From Marinobacter vulgaris (GTDB lineage Bacteria > Pseudomonadota > Gammaproteobacteria > Pseudomonadales > Oleiphilaceae), in the NCBI RefSeq assembly GCF_003344045.1, contig NZ_QFWX01000001.1:124001-188000 (forward strand): a DNA stretch of 64,000 nucleotides, in the 5' to 3' direction. The position numbers and the translations under genes are program-made. The notes below the pieces were generated by a model, which worked only from the letters and a program-made list of their open reading frames with translations, searched no databases and had not been told where the DNA came from. This document shows positions 36,258 through 45,943 of the stretch, in pieces (position 1 is the first letter of the stretch; every line of letters begins with the position of its first letter).

Positions 36258-36474
36258 GAAAAGGATACGGCTCCGGTTAAAAGGGCGGGCTACCAATGAC
36301 AGGGTCCCACCAGGTGCGGGAACCTTACAGTACCATTCGGGCGGGTTTCGGGCCAGCACGTGGCGGCGCTTCCGACGCCAGGGTTTTATTGCTGTCATCG
36401 GGCGTTTCTGCCAATCTCACGTTCATGACAGCAACAGTGCCGGGTTTGCCGGTGGCTAACAGGAGAGTAACGCG

Positions 36475-38151
36475 ATGACAGAAGACAAGCGCCGCCGCTA
36501 TTCGTCCCCAGTGGTGGACGGTCTCGGAAAATCGGCAAGTCGGGCCATGCTGCGGGCCGTGGGCTTTACTGACGAAGATTTCCGCAAACCACAGATCGGT
36601 ATTGCCTCCACCTGGAGCAACCTGACCCCCTGCAACATGCACATCAACCGGCTGGCGGAAGAGTCTGCGGCCGGAGCCGACGAGGCCGGCGGCAAAAGCC
36701 TGACGTTCAACACCATTACGGTGTCCGATGGCATCGCCAATGGCACCGAGGGAATGAAATACTCGCTGGTATCGCGGGAAGTTATCGCCGACTCCATTGA
36801 AACCGTGGCCGGGTGTGAAGGGTTTGACGGGCTGGTTGCCATTGGCGGCTGCGACAAGAACATGCCCGGCTGCATGATGGGCCTGGCGCGGCTGAACCGG
36901 CCTTCGGTGTTTGTCTACGGCGGCACCATCATGCCGGGCGAGAACCATACCGACATCATCTCTGTCTTCGAGGCGGTAGGGGCCCATGCCCGCGGCGATC
37001 TGGATCTGATTGAAGTGAAGCAGATCGAGGAAACCGCCATCCCGGGCCCCGGGTCCTGTGGTGGCATGTACACCGCCAACACCATGGCCTCGGCCATTGA
37101 GGCCATGGGTATGAGCCTGCCGGGCAGCTCGGCCCAGAACGCGATTTCCGAGACCAAGGCGGCTGACTGCCGCGCCGCCGGAGCCGCGGTGCTCAATCTG
37201 CTGGAGCGGGACATCAAACCCTCCGACATCATGACCCGTGAAGCTTTTGAAAACGCCATTACGGTGGTGATTGCCCTGGGCGGCTCCACCAACGCGGTGC
37301 TGCATCTGCTGGCGATGGCCAGCACTGTCGGGGTAGAGTTGTCACTGGATGATTTCGTGGACATTGGCAAACGGGTGCCGGTGCTGGCGGACCTGCGCCC
37401 CAGCGGCCATTACATGATGTCAGAGCTGGTGGCGATTGGCGGTATACAACCATTGATGAAGATGCTGCTGGACAAGGGCATGCTCCATGGCGGCTGCATG
37501 ACCGTTACCGGGCAGACGATGGCCGAAAACCTGAATGATGTCGCTCCCTATCCGGAAAGCCAGGACATCATTCGTGCCTTTGACAATCCGATCAAGGCGG
37601 ACAGCCATTTGCGGATTCTGTATGGCAACCTGGCGCCTACCGGCGCTGTCGCCAAGATCACCGGCAAGGAGGGCACCCATTTCACCGGTCGTGCGCGGGT
37701 GTTCCATTCCGAGGAGGAAGCTCAGGAGCGGATCATGGATGGTACCGTGGTGGCCGGCGACGTACTGGTCATCCGCTATGAAGGCCCGAAAGGCGGCCCC
37801 GGCATGCGCGAGATGCTGACGCCCACCTCTGCAATCATGGGTAAAGGCCTGGGTAACGATGTGGCGCTGATTACCGACGGGCGCTTTTCAGGAGGCAGTC
37901 ACGGTTTCGTGGTCGGCCATATCACTCCGGAAGCCGCTGAAGGCGGGCCGTTGGCGCTGGTTGAAAACGGTGACACCATAACCATTGATGCCGTTGCCAA
38001 TCGTATCGAACTGGACATTTCCAGTGAGGAAATGGAGCGTCGCCACAAAGCATGGTCAGAGCCAGCTCCGAGATTTACCCGGGGAGTGCTGGCCAAGTAT
38101 GCGCGCACGGTAGGCTCGGCCTCGGAAGGTGCGGTGACGGATAAGCCCTGA
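36475..38151 (+). CDS. ilvD: Dihydroxy-acid dehydratase
   Basis: A 558-residue IlvD/Edd-family enzyme. Iron-sulfur cysteines lie in the expected places (TPCNMHIN near residue 56, [13 protein letters not shown] near 123-133, [13 protein letters not shown] near 190), and the C-terminal [16 protein letters not shown] is canonical. It makes the 2-keto acids in valine and isoleucine synthesis. AGGAG precedes the ATG. The length fits the shorter DHAD branch rather than the 616-residue E. coli protein. It stands apart from other ilv genes here. Confidence 0.93.
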   Translation: MTEDKRRRYSSPVVDGLGKSASRAMLRAVGFTDEDFRKPQIGIASTWSNLTPCNMHINRLAEESAAGADEAGGKSLTFNTITVSDGIANGTEGMKYSLVSREVIADSIETVAGCEGFDGLVAIGGCDKNMPGCMMGLARLNRPSVFVYGGTIMPGENHTDIISVFEAVGAHARGDLDLIEVKQIEETAIPGPGSCGGMYTANTMASAIEAMGMSLPGSSAQNAISETKAADCRAAGAAVLNLLERDIKPSDIMTREAFENAITVVIALGGSTNAVLHLLAMASTVGVELSLDDFVDIGKRVPVLADLRPSGHYMMSELVAIGGIQPLMKMLLDKGMLHGGCMTVTGQTMAENLNDVAPYPESQDIIRAFDNPIKADSHLRILYGNLAPTGAVAKITGKEGTHFTGRARVFHSEEEAQERIMDGTVVAGDVLVIRYEGPKGGPGMREMLTPTSAIMGKGLGNDVALITDGRFSGGSHGFVVGHITPEAAEGGPLALVENGDTITIDAVANRIELDISSEEMERRHKAWSEPAPRFTRGVLAKYARTVGSASEGAVTDKP

Positions 38152-38238
38152 CCGCTGCCAGCAGTCACTATGGCTGCTATAGTGGCAGGCTGAACCTGGG
38201 TGGCAAGCGTGTGGGCAAATACAAGAAGGGTTAGAAAG

Positions 38239-39153
38239 ATGATCCGATCGGCCGGATTTCTGGTGTTGGCAGTGTTCCTTGCATTGACTCTGTCCCCTGC
38301 CAGTGCGCTGGAAAGGGCAGAGCTGAGGCTGGCATCGGTCAACGCAGCGGTGGCTTACGCGGATACCGACGAGTTGGTGTATGGCAAGAACGCCGATCGT
38401 CCGGTACCCATCGCCTCCATCACCAAACTGATGACAGCGCTGGTGGTGATGGACTCCGGGGAGCCATTGCGCGAATGGCTGGAGTTCAGGGAGCGCCATA
38501 TCCCGGCGCCGGCAAATGCTTACACCCGCATTCGCGTCGGCTCTGAACTGAGGCGCGGCGACGTTCTGCGGATCGCGTTGATGTCGTCGGAAAACTTCGC
38601 AGCCTACACCCTGGCCGGCCATCACCCGGGTGGCTACGACGCCTTTGTCGAGGCGATGAACGCAAAGGCCCGACAGCTGGGCATGATGAATACCAGGTTT
38701 GTGGATCCGACCGGGCTTTCGGTTAACAATCGCTCCACGGCGGCGGACCTGGTGCGCCTGGTCCGGGCTGCCAGCAAGCATCCGCAGATCCGGGAATATT
38801 CCACCACCCGTTATTTCAGCGGGCATTTCCGGCAGCCCCGTTATCGCCTTGCGTTCGGCAATACCAATGCCCTGGTGCATCGCGACAGCTGGGGCGTCGG
38901 GGTCAGTAAAACCGGCTATCTGTCCGCGGCAGGGCGCTGCCTGGTTATGCTCTCGGAAATGGATGGCCGACCGGTCGTGACCGTATTGCTGGACTCCCTG
39001 GGTACCCGCTCACCGATGGGGGATGCCGGGCGGATCAAGCGCTGGTTGACCACCGGGGCCGGCGGCAGTGTGGCGGGTGCGGCCCGGGCCTATGAGCAGA
39101 AAAAGAACGCGGCCTATGCCTCCTCTGACAGCGCCTCTGTCAGTGTCAACTGA
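38239..39153 (+). CDS. pbpG: D-alanyl-D-alanine endopeptidase (PBP7-like)
   Basis: A 304-residue exported serine peptidase. Residues 1-25 are a signal peptide (LVLAVFLALTLSPASA). The penicillin-binding motifs are complete: SITK (S-x-x-K, about residue 60), SEN (S-x-N, about 118) and KTG (about 223). It cleaves D-Ala-meso-DAP cross-links in peptidoglycan. The start at 38239 is taken since the longer frame from 38200 would put 13 charged residues before the signal peptide. Confidence 0.87.
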   Translation: MIRSAGFLVLAVFLALTLSPASALERAELRLASVNAAVAYADTDELVYGKNADRPVPIASITKLMTALVVMDSGEPLREWLEFRERHIPAPANAYTRIRVGSELRRGDVLRIALMSSENFAAYTLAGHHPGGYDAFVEAMNAKARQLGMMNTRFVDPTGLSVNNRSTAADLVRLVRAASKHPQIREYSTTRYFSGHFRQPRYRLAFGNTNALVHRDSWGVGVSKTGYLSAAGRCLVMLSEMDGRPVVTVLLDSLGTRSPMGDAGRIKRWLTTGAGGSVAGAARAYEQKKNAAYASSDSASVSVN

Positions 39154-39180
39154 CGTCGAAACCTTCAGGATTGACGGCCA

Positions 39181-39660
39181 ATGATCGAAATATTCACCAC
39201 CGGCGGTACCATCGACAAGGTGTACTTCGATGCCAACAGTGAGTTTGACATCGGTGACAGCCTGGTCGGAGAGCTGCTTGCGGAATCCAACATCCATGAA
39301 GGCTTTTCAGTTTCCGGCCTGATGCGAAAAGACAGCCTGGAGATGACGGACGAAGACCGTGAAACCGTCAGGAATGCCGTCAGCCAGTGTCCCGCAGAGC
39401 ATGTTCTCATCACCCACGGCACCGACACCATGGCCGAAACGGCGAATGCCCTGTTATCAGTAAAGGGCAAGACCATTGTGCTCACCGGTGCCATGCAGCC
39501 GGCCCGCATGCGTCGCAGTGATGCGGCGTTCAACATCGGGTTTGCCTGGGCAGCGGCCAGGCTGTTACCCCACGGTGTCTACATCGCCATGAACGGAGAG
39601 GTTTTCGAGGCCGGCTCTGTCCGCAAAAATCTGAAGGCCCAGCGGTTCGAGCGCACCTGA
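39181..39660 (+). CDS. Short asparaginase-like protein (N-terminal domain only)
   Basis: A 159-residue protein with both catalytic threonine motifs of L-asparaginases: TTGGTIDK at residues 6-13 and THGTDTMAETA at about 78-88. Full-length enzymes have 320-350 residues with a second domain, which is missing here; the frame ends cleanly before the convergent rsuA gene with no remnant of the second domain. Short single-domain members are known in proteobacteria, so it is probably a real gene rather than a truncation. Activity as an amidase is inferred. Confidence 0.8.
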   Translation: MIEIFTTGGTIDKVYFDANSEFDIGDSLVGELLAESNIHEGFSVSGLMRKDSLEMTDEDRETVRNAVSQCPAEHVLITHGTDTMAETANALLSVKGKTIVLTGAMQPARMRRSDAAFNIGFAWAAARLLPHGVYIAMNGEVFEAGSVRKNLKAQRFERT

Positions 39661-40353
39661 TCAGCCCAGGCAGTCCACTTCATCGGCGTTCAGCTCACGG
39701 TATTGTCCCGGTGCCAGTGCCGGGTCCAACACGATGTCTCCAATCCGCCATCGATGCAGACTGTCCACATGATTGCCCACCGCGGCCAGCATTCGCCGGA
39801 CCTGGTGGTAACGCCCCTCGGAAATGGTCAGGTCGATCAGACGGTCTTCCAGCCGGTGAACCCTGGCTGGAGCAGTCGGTCTGGACTCGTTACGCAGTAA
39901 AACTCCCTGCTCCAGCCGGGCAATGGCCGTCTCATCAATGGCTTCCCTGAGAGTGACCCGATAGGTTTTGGGACAATTGACCCTGGGAGACGTTATTCTG
40001 TGGGACCATTGACCGTCAGTGGTCAGTAGCAGCAGACCGGTGGTGTCGGCATCCAGGCGTCCGGCGATGTGCAGGCCGTACCGTATCCCGGCCGGTAGAA
40101 GGTCCAGTGCCGTCGGCTGTTGACTGTCCGTGGTGGCACTGATGACGCCCCGGGGCTTGTGAAGCATCAGGTAGCGTTCCCCTGGCAGCGACAGAGGCTG
40201 CCCTTCAAAGGTTATTTCCGACTCCCGGACCACTGGCGTGGCCGCCTTGCGGCAGGTCTGATCATCCACCTTCACCAGGCCGGCGCTGATGGCTTTTTTC
40301 GCATCACGGCGCGACAGGGTTGTGGTGGTGGCGATGAAATAATCCAGGCGCAT
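39661..40353 (-). CDS. rsuA: 16S rRNA pseudouridine(516) synthase RsuA
   Basis: A 230-residue enzyme with an N-terminal S4 RNA-binding domain (DYFIATTTTLSRRDAKKAIS) and the pseudouridine synthase domain; the catalytic aspartate is in GRLDADTTGLLLLT near residue 100. It modifies U516 of 16S rRNA. The stop abuts the stop of the asparaginase-like gene directly. The next minus-strand gene upstream ends two bases before this start, so the two are probably co-transcribed. Confidence 0.9.
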   Translation of the reverse strand: MRLDYFIATTTTLSRRDAKKAISAGLVKVDDQTCRKAATPVVRESEITFEGQPLSLPGERYLMLHKPRGVISATTDSQQPTALDLLPAGIRYGLHIAGRLDADTTGLLLLTTDGQWSHRITSPRVNCPKTYRVTLREAIDETAIARLEQGVLLRNESRPTAPARVHRLEDRLIDLTISEGRYHQVRRMLAAVGNHVDSLHRWRIGDIVLDPALAPGQYRELNADEVDCLG

Positions 40354-40355
40354 GT

Positions 40356-41387
40356 TCAGCTACAGCCTTCTCCCGGTGGTGGCAGGGACAGGCTGGCCAG
40401 GCATAGAACCTCGGCAGAGCCGGTCATCCGGCTCCACAACACGCCCAGCAGTTCCCCTGCAACAGCCGGGCGATCCAGACGGGAACTGGGTTGCGCGGTA
40501 AAACCTTCGCCGTTATCTTCCGCCAGGATGAAGGTGAAAGGATGCGCTCCGGGAATGCCAAGGCGGATGTCTGTTGCCGCCAGCTTGCCATTGGTTCTTT
40601 GGTAACTCAGGAAACCATCCGTAAACCATTGTAGCCGCCGGCCCTCTTCAAGAGCGGCCGCCGCTTCTGCCAGTTCTGGATGGCGGGGAAAGCTTTCCAG
40701 GGTGATTGGCCCGTCTCCGTCCAGGAAGCCGGTGACAATTTCCACCCTCCGTTCCTCACCCATGACGGTGACCCGCCACAATATGGTGTTGAAGGGCATC
40801 GGCTGCACCATTCTCGGGGCGTCCTGAAGACCTTCCTTTGCCAGGGCCGGTTCGACACGGTCCGATATGATCTGCTGGGCGGCCAGGCTCCAGCCCAGAT
40901 ACAGTGTAGACAACGCCAGGCCCACGGTGACCGACCTGGTGTGCGGCCCACGGAACAGGAATATGAGTATCCCGGCCAGCAAGGGCAGGCTATACAGGGG
41001 GTCGATGATAAAAATGCTGGTGATAGCAACAGGCGGACCAAAGGGCCAGAACAACTGGGTGCCATAGGTGGTAAAGGCATCCAGCAGCGGATGGGTCAGT
41101 AATATCAGCGCGCTGACTCCGAGCCAGCGCCTGTAACTGAGAATCGGGCGCCAGCGGTGCAGGGCGTAGGCGATAACAAACGACAGCGGAAACAGGATGA
41201 ACAGGGAATGGCTGAACCCCCGGTGCTGGGTAAAATTGGCCACCGCGGTGCCGTAATCGATAACCACGTCCAGATCCGGCAGGGTGCCGAGCGCCGCACC
41301 GATCAGAAGTGCCGAGCGGCCGAGGGTTTTTCCGGCAACCGCGCCTGCCAGCGAGGCGCCCAGTGCAGCCTGGGTGATCGAGTCCAT
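40356..41387 (-). CDS. Membrane-bound metal-dependent hydrolase (YdjM-like)
   Basis: A 343-residue protein of the DUF457/YdjM membrane-bound hydrolase family. The N-terminus has the typical MDSITQAALGASLAGAVAGK and LPDLDVVIDYG, then HRGFSHSLFILF and LTHPLLDAFTTYG, where the His and Asp residues would bind metal. About four to five hydrophobic segments follow and the C-terminal 130 residues are soluble. No member has a firmly shown reaction; a phospholipase-C-like role has been proposed for the family. It starts two bases upstream of rsuA. Confidence 0.8.
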   Translation of the reverse strand: MDSITQAALGASLAGAVAGKTLGRSALLIGAALGTLPDLDVVIDYGTAVANFTQHRGFSHSLFILFPLSFVIAYALHRWRPILSYRRWLGVSALILLTHPLLDAFTTYGTQLFWPFGPPVAITSIFIIDPLYSLPLLAGILIFLFRGPHTRSVTVGLALSTLYLGWSLAAQQIISDRVEPALAKEGLQDAPRMVQPMPFNTILWRVTVMGEERRVEIVTGFLDGDGPITLESFPRHPELAEAAAALEEGRRLQWFTDGFLSYQRTNGKLAATDIRLGIPGAHPFTFILAEDNGEGFTAQPSSRLDRPAVAGELLGVLWSRMTGSAEVLCLASLSLPPPGEGCS

Positions 41388-41465
41388 CAGTAATGAGGCC
41401 TTGTCAGTGAAGTCCGACAGCTATTATGCGCGGAATCGATTTTCGGATCACGGGGCCTCGCCGGG

Positions 41466-42701
41466 TCAGAGAGTAATGTCCAGCGATTCCAGAACCCTAT
41501 CGCCGGGATAGCCATCAGCCACGAGGTCATTGCTGGCCTGATAGTTGCGAATGGCAGAGCGGGTGTTGGGGCCCATAATGCCGTCCGGCTCCCCGGTGTC
41601 GAAGCCCTCCTCATTCAGTGCCTGCTGGATGGCGAGAATGTTGTCCCGGGACAGGGCCGGCAGGTCTTCCGGAGGCGGATTCTGCAGGGTTCCCGCGCCC
41701 GCTATCCGGTCCGCCAGGTGTCCCACGGCGATGGCGTAGAACTCGGAACGGTTCCAGCCCATGATCACGCCAAAGTTCTTGTAGGCCAGGAAAGCCGGGC
41801 CTCGATGGCCGGAGGGGACCACCAGAGAGGCCTTGATGGGCTCATTGGCCAGGTCATTGCCGAAGGCATCGGTGACTCCCAGCTCCCGCCACTCCGCAAG
41901 TGAAAGCTTGCGGCCGTCCGCCAGTTGATAATCAAAATTGTCTGGCAGCAGGACTTCCCGTCCCCAGCGGTAATCCCCGTCCCAGCCAAGGTCTTCCAGG
42001 AAATTGCCCGCTGACATCATGGCATCCGGCAGGCTGTTCCACAGGTCCCGTTTGCCGTCGCCGTCACCGTCCACAGCATGGCGCAGAAATACGGTAGGCA
42101 TGAACTGTACGTGCCCCATGGCCCCGGCCCAGGAGCCTTCCATCTGCTCCGCTGCAATGGCGCCCTCGTCTATGATTTGCAGAGCGGCAATCAGCTGCTC
42201 GGTAAAGAATGTGCTGCGGCGCTGGTCACACGCCAGTGTCGCCAGGGAGCTGGGCACCGGCATCTTGCCGAAATAGGAGCCAAAGTTGGTTTCCAGGCCC
42301 CAGAAAGCCACCAGATAGGGGGCTGGCACGCCGGATTCGCGGGTGACGCGGTCGAGCAGTTCACGATGCTCCCGCAGCAGTTCCCGCCCCTGACTGACAC
42401 GCTGATCATTTACCCTGCGGTTGAGATAGTCCGCGAAGGTGGTGGTGAACTCCGGCTGGCGCCGGTCCAGTTCGATTACCCGCTCCAGGTATTCGGCGCT
42501 TGCCAGAACCTCGCGGGCGGTTTGCGATGACACTCCGGCCTCAACCGCCTGGCTTTCCAGCCGTTCGATGCACTGGGGAAAATCCTCCAGAGCATCGCTG
42601 TGGGCCATGCCGGGCAGGCTTGCTGCGGCCAGGACTCCGGCAAATGAAAGCTGACGAATTGTCTGTTTGCCTGAAAAAGCTCCTGGGAATATGGTCGGCA
42701 C
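41466..42701 (-). CDS. Lytic murein transglycosylase, MltB family, with peptidoglycan-binding domain
   Basis: A 411-residue exported enzyme. It has an N-terminal signal (SFAGVLAAASLPGMAHS), the MltB-type SLT domain with the catalytic glutamate in AFWGLETNFGSYFG and the signature EGSWAGAMGHVQFMPT, and a C-terminal PG_binding_1 domain (EEGFDTGEPDGIMGPNTRSA). It cleaves glycan strands to 1,6-anhydro products. It begins at a GTG with GAGG six bases upstream; no better ATG exists before the signal peptide. Lipobox cysteine is not evident, so it may be soluble periplasmic. Confidence 0.87.
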   Translation of the reverse strand: MPTIFPGAFSGKQTIRQLSFAGVLAAASLPGMAHSDALEDFPQCIERLESQAVEAGVSSQTAREVLASAEYLERVIELDRRQPEFTTTFADYLNRRVNDQRVSQGRELLREHRELLDRVTRESGVPAPYLVAFWGLETNFGSYFGKMPVPSSLATLACDQRRSTFFTEQLIAALQIIDEGAIAAEQMEGSWAGAMGHVQFMPTVFLRHAVDGDGDGKRDLWNSLPDAMMSAGNFLEDLGWDGDYRWGREVLLPDNFDYQLADGRKLSLAEWRELGVTDAFGNDLANEPIKASLVVPSGHRGPAFLAYKNFGVIMGWNRSEFYAIAVGHLADRIAGAGTLQNPPPEDLPALSRDNILAIQQALNEEGFDTGEPDGIMGPNTRSAIRNYQASNDLVADGYPGDRVLESLDITL

Positions 42702-42921
42702 GCTGAACCTCGGTCTGGAGTGGATATTTCAGGCTCATGGTAGCCTGTTTTTACGGCCCTTAAATACCGTTGTCGGCCGCTTTCGGTGACAATTCTTTAA
42801 CCTGACGTTTCCTGCAACCATGCCTGTGTCGTCTTTTTGTAGCCTGGCTATTCCCCGGTAGCGGCTTGTTTTATAGTTCGGCCATATCAATGACAAACTT
42901 TTGCACAAAAAGGCCCTGATC

Positions 42922-43758
42922 ATGGCAATGCTGAAAGTGCTGGTGGTGGACGATGCCAGTTTTGTTAGGGATCTGGTAAAGCGCACAGTACGCCAGCGAT
43001 TCCCGGTGATTGAAACCACGGACGCCCAGAACGGGCGGCGGGCCCAGTCGTTAATGTCGCGCACCGTGTTCGATCTCATCCTGTGTGACTGGGAGATGCC
43101 TGAGATGTCGGGCCTCGAGCTGTTGCAATGGATGCGCCAGCAGCCCCAGTACGAGAAGGTCCCGTTTATCATGATCACCAGCCGTGGCGACAAGGATCAT
43201 GTGGTGGAGGCGGTAAAGGGCGGGGTGTCCGAGTATCTCGGCAAACCCTTTAGCCCGGAGGGCCTGAGCAACAAGATCATCAAGGTAATGGGACCGCGGC
43301 TCAAGCACGCCATGGATCGCGGAGGCAAGTCCATGGCTGGCCCTGCCGATGCGTTCAAGGAGTCTGCCTCTCTGTTGACCCGGAAAAGGGAACCGGCGCC
43401 TCCGGGCCAACCATCCATTGCACCCACTGCTGCTGGCAGGTCGGCAATGAGCGTAGCCTCGGTGCGTTTTTCAGACAGCACCCTGCGGTCGGTGGTCAAG
43501 GATATTACCCTCACGGAAGTGCGTGTGGTCGCCAGGCGGGACCAGCAGTTTCCCGGTATTCTCGACCAGGCCGTGGTGGATATTGAAGTGGCCGAGGGCC
43601 AGGTAGCGCGTTTGAATGGCTATGTTCACCAGTTACAGGCGGTGGAAAAGCGGCAGGATACGGATTTTGTCAGCGTAACAATCCGCTTTGTTGATGAAGA
43701 TCCGCAAAAGCTGGAGGATCTTTCCCGCTTTATTGCCCGTTTTCGAAGCGCAGGCTAG
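42922..43758 (+). CDS. Response regulator with PilZ-like C-terminal domain
   Basis: A 278-residue protein. Residues 1-125 form a CheY-like receiver: acidic pocket DD in VVDDASF, phospho-acceptor D in LILCDWEMPEMSGLE (about residue 55), and the conserved lysine in LGKPFSPE. After a linker rich in proline and alanine, the last 90 residues (SVVKDITLTEVRVVA, then IEVAEGQVARLNGYV) look like a PilZ-type beta-barrel, although the RxxxR part is weak. The ATG at 42922 has AAGG nine bases before it. It converges with phoR, and a similar regulator lies near phoB/phoU in pseudomonads. A sensor partner is not evident. Confidence 0.7.
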   Translation: MAMLKVLVVDDASFVRDLVKRTVRQRFPVIETTDAQNGRRAQSLMSRTVFDLILCDWEMPEMSGLELLQWMRQQPQYEKVPFIMITSRGDKDHVVEAVKGGVSEYLGKPFSPEGLSNKIIKVMGPRLKHAMDRGGKSMAGPADAFKESASLLTRKREPAPPGQPSIAPTAAGRSAMSVASVRFSDSTLRSVVKDITLTEVRVVARRDQQFPGILDQAVVDIEVAEGQVARLNGYVHQLQAVEKRQDTDFVSVTIRFVDEDPQKLEDLSRFIARFRSAG

Positions 43759-43775
43759 CCAGGCAATAGACCCTG

Positions 43776-45092
43776 TCAGGAGGCAGTTTCTGGCAGTTTC
43801 TCCGCCAGCCGTTCCCGGGGAAAGTGACATATAAACTCGCTGCCATCACCGATGCGGCTGCGGATTTCCAGCCGGCCGTCATGGTTAAGCAGTACGTGTT
43901 TGACGATCGCCAGTCCCAGCCCGGTGCCCCCGGTTTCCTTGTGTCGACTCGGGTCGGCGCGGTAGAAGCGTTCGGTGAGCCGCGGGATATGGACCGGATC
44001 AATACCAATACCGGTATCCCTCACTGACAGATGCGCACCCTCGCGATCGGTGGTCCAGGTAACGGTAATCTTTCCACCGGCCGGGGTGTATTTCACCGCA
44101 TTGAAAATCAGGTTGGAAAAGGCGCTCCGCAGCTGACTCTGGTCGCCGGTGAGCAGGTGGCGTTCAGCGATGTTGATGCTGAACTCGTGTCCCTGGTCGC
44201 CACTGAGGGCTTTGGCATCGTGACATATCTGGTTGATCATCGGCTTGACGTCCGTTACCGCATCGCTGATGGTCTGTTCGCCGGTCTCAATCTTTGACAG
44301 CAGGATCAGATCGGTAATCAGTGCTTCCATGCGGGAAGATTGCTGGGCCATGGTGTTGATCGCGCGCCGCCATTTGGGGGGCAGGTCATCGGCGTTGTCC
44401 ACCAGGGTTTCCAGGTAACCGCTGATGACCGTCAGCGGTGTTCTCATTTCATGGGAAACGTTGCCAACAAAATCACGCCGCATCTGTTCGAGCTGGAAGA
44501 GGCGGGTCACGTCCTTGGCTACAATCAGGCGATCGTCATCGCCGAACAGGCTGATCTGGATCTGCAAATGGATATGGGGGCGCGCCGGCGAGTTCAGCTC
44601 CAGCGGTTCGCGGTAGTCCCTGGAATCAAAATAGGCCTTGAAAGCCGGGTTGCGGATCAGGTTGTGGATGAACTGGCCCTGATCCGAGCTGCGCCGAAAG
44701 CCGAGCAGGTGTTCCGCGGAACCGTTCCACCACTCCATGGCCCCGCGGGAGTCGGTCATGATGACGCCATCGCGCATGGCATTGGTGGATTCCTGGACCC
44801 GGTTGATCTGGGCGCGAAGCTTGTCCCGGGTGCGCAGGTGGTTCTGGTGAAGCTTGTGGAGGCCGTCAAACATATCACCCCAGAGCCCGATGCTCTGAGG
44901 GGCATCCTCGCCGCCGCCGGGATTTCCCAGCCATTGGTAGAGACGCTTGGCCTGGGCGAGCGTCCACCAGAGGTAGGCCAGAAGTCCCACCGTCAGTCCG
45001 TAAACGGGCTCACCAAAGAACAGTCCGACCGCCGTGCAGGCGATCAGGAATGCGATGATCCATCGCACGTATCTCGACCAGTTGTGTTGCAT
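43776..45092 (-). CDS. phoR: Phosphate regulon sensor histidine kinase PhoR
   Basis: A 438-residue membrane kinase. Two N-terminal hydrophobic segments, a PAS domain (about residues 95-200), the H-box VGNVSHEMRTPLTVISGYLE around residue 215, N-box NLIFNAVKYTPAGG and G-boxes (VRDTGIGI, GGTGLGLAIVKH). It lacks a periplasmic sensor domain, as usual for PhoR, which takes its signal from PstSCAB and PhoU. It lies 57 bases downstream of phoB and shares its Pho-box promoter. Confidence 0.93.
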   Translation of the reverse strand: MQHNWSRYVRWIIAFLIACTAVGLFFGEPVYGLTVGLLAYLWWTLAQAKRLYQWLGNPGGGEDAPQSIGLWGDMFDGLHKLHQNHLRTRDKLRAQINRVQESTNAMRDGVIMTDSRGAMEWWNGSAEHLLGFRRSSDQGQFIHNLIRNPAFKAYFDSRDYREPLELNSPARPHIHLQIQISLFGDDDRLIVAKDVTRLFQLEQMRRDFVGNVSHEMRTPLTVISGYLETLVDNADDLPPKWRRAINTMAQQSSRMEALITDLILLSKIETGEQTISDAVTDVKPMINQICHDAKALSGDQGHEFSINIAERHLLTGDQSQLRSAFSNLIFNAVKYTPAGGKITVTWTTDREGAHLSVRDTGIGIDPVHIPRLTERFYRADPSRHKETGGTGLGLAIVKHVLLNHDGRLEIRSRIGDGSEFICHFPRERLAEKLPETAS

Positions 45093-45149
45093 TACTGCTG
45101 CCCCTGAGTCAGTTCCGGGCCCTTGCGGGGTTGAGAGCGCCGGTTGTGG

Positions 45150-45842
45150 TTATGCTGCCCTGGTAGAAAACCGGTAGCCGGTGCCACGCACTGTCTGGAT
45201 CAGGTGATCGTACTGGTCGCCAAGAGCCTTGCGCAGGCGGCGTATGTGAACATCGACCGTTCGCTCTTCAACGTAAACGTTCCCGCCCCATACCTGATCC
45301 AGCAGTTGGGAGCGAGTATAAACCCGTTCCTGGTGTGTCATGAAGAACTGCAGGAGCCGATACTCAGTCGGGCCGATGTTGAGCTCGGCGGTTGCCGTCG
45401 TTACCCGGTGGCCAATCGGGTCCAGTGTCAGGCCATCCACCTCGATGGGGGTCTCCACACCGGGCGGAGTCGCGCGGCGCAGAACCGCCTTGAGCCGGGC
45501 TACCAGTTCCCTCGGCGAGAAAGGCTTGGTGATGTAATCGTCTGCACCCACTTCCAGGCCCTGGATCTTGTTGTCTTCCTCGACCTTGGCCGTAAGCATG
45601 ATGATGGGAATTTCAGCGGTGGTCTCGTCTTTCTTGAGGCGCCGTGCCAGTTCCACGCCGCTGGTGCCCGGAAGCATCCAGTCCAGCAGTATGAGATCGG
45701 GTTGTTTATCGACAATCAGGGCATGTGCTTCGCGGGCATCCGCTGCCTCAAGATAGTCATAGTCGGCCATTTCAAGGGCAACCGCAATCATCTCGCGAAT
45801 GGGCGCCTCGTCATCGACGATCAGGACAGTTTTTCCAGTCAT
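45150..45842 (-). CDS. phoB: Phosphate regulon response regulator PhoB
   Basis: A 230-residue OmpR-family regulator. The receiver domain has the acidic pair in VDDEAPIREMI, phospho-acceptor D in LILLDWMLPGTSG (about residue 54) and K in ITKPFSPREL; the winged-helix domain ends with EERTVDVHIRRLRKAL and a turn that contacts the Pho box. The start at 45842 is used because an AGG nine bases ahead fits it and it gives the same N-terminus as other PhoB proteins; a second ATG lies six bases upstream. A Pho box lies about 70 bases upstream, consistent with autoregulation. Confidence 0.95.
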   Translation of the reverse strand: MTGKTVLIVDDEAPIREMIAVALEMADYDYLEAADAREAHALIVDKQPDLILLDWMLPGTSGVELARRLKKDETTAEIPIIMLTAKVEEDNKIQGLEVGADDYITKPFSPRELVARLKAVLRRATPPGVETPIEVDGLTLDPIGHRVTTATAELNIGPTEYRLLQFFMTHQERVYTRSQLLDQVWGGNVYVEERTVDVHIRRLRKALGDQYDHLIQTVRGTGYRFSTRAA

Positions 45843-45898
45843 GAGCATTAACCTGTGTCAGACCTTGTATTGTTGCTGCCTTATTACACCCGGGTAGT

Positions 45899-45916
45899 GT
45901 TACAAGTATATGACAG
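45899..45916 (-). promoter_or_regulatory. Pho box upstream of phoB
   Basis: On the minus strand CTGTCAT-ATAC-TTGTAAC is a near-consensus pair of 7-base PhoB half sites. It is 57 bases before the phoB start and indicates positive autoregulation of phoB-phoR. The second half site TTGTAAC is identical to the first half of the pstS box. Confidence 0.8.
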
Positions 45917-45943
45917 GATCCGCCTGTGTCTGGATTTGAAGGG

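Noticed and set aside
42730-42752. Small hairpin followed by five T between the transglycosylase and response regulator genes
   Set aside because: CAGGCT/AGCCTG has only six pairs and no gene ends upstream on that strand, so a terminator role has no support.
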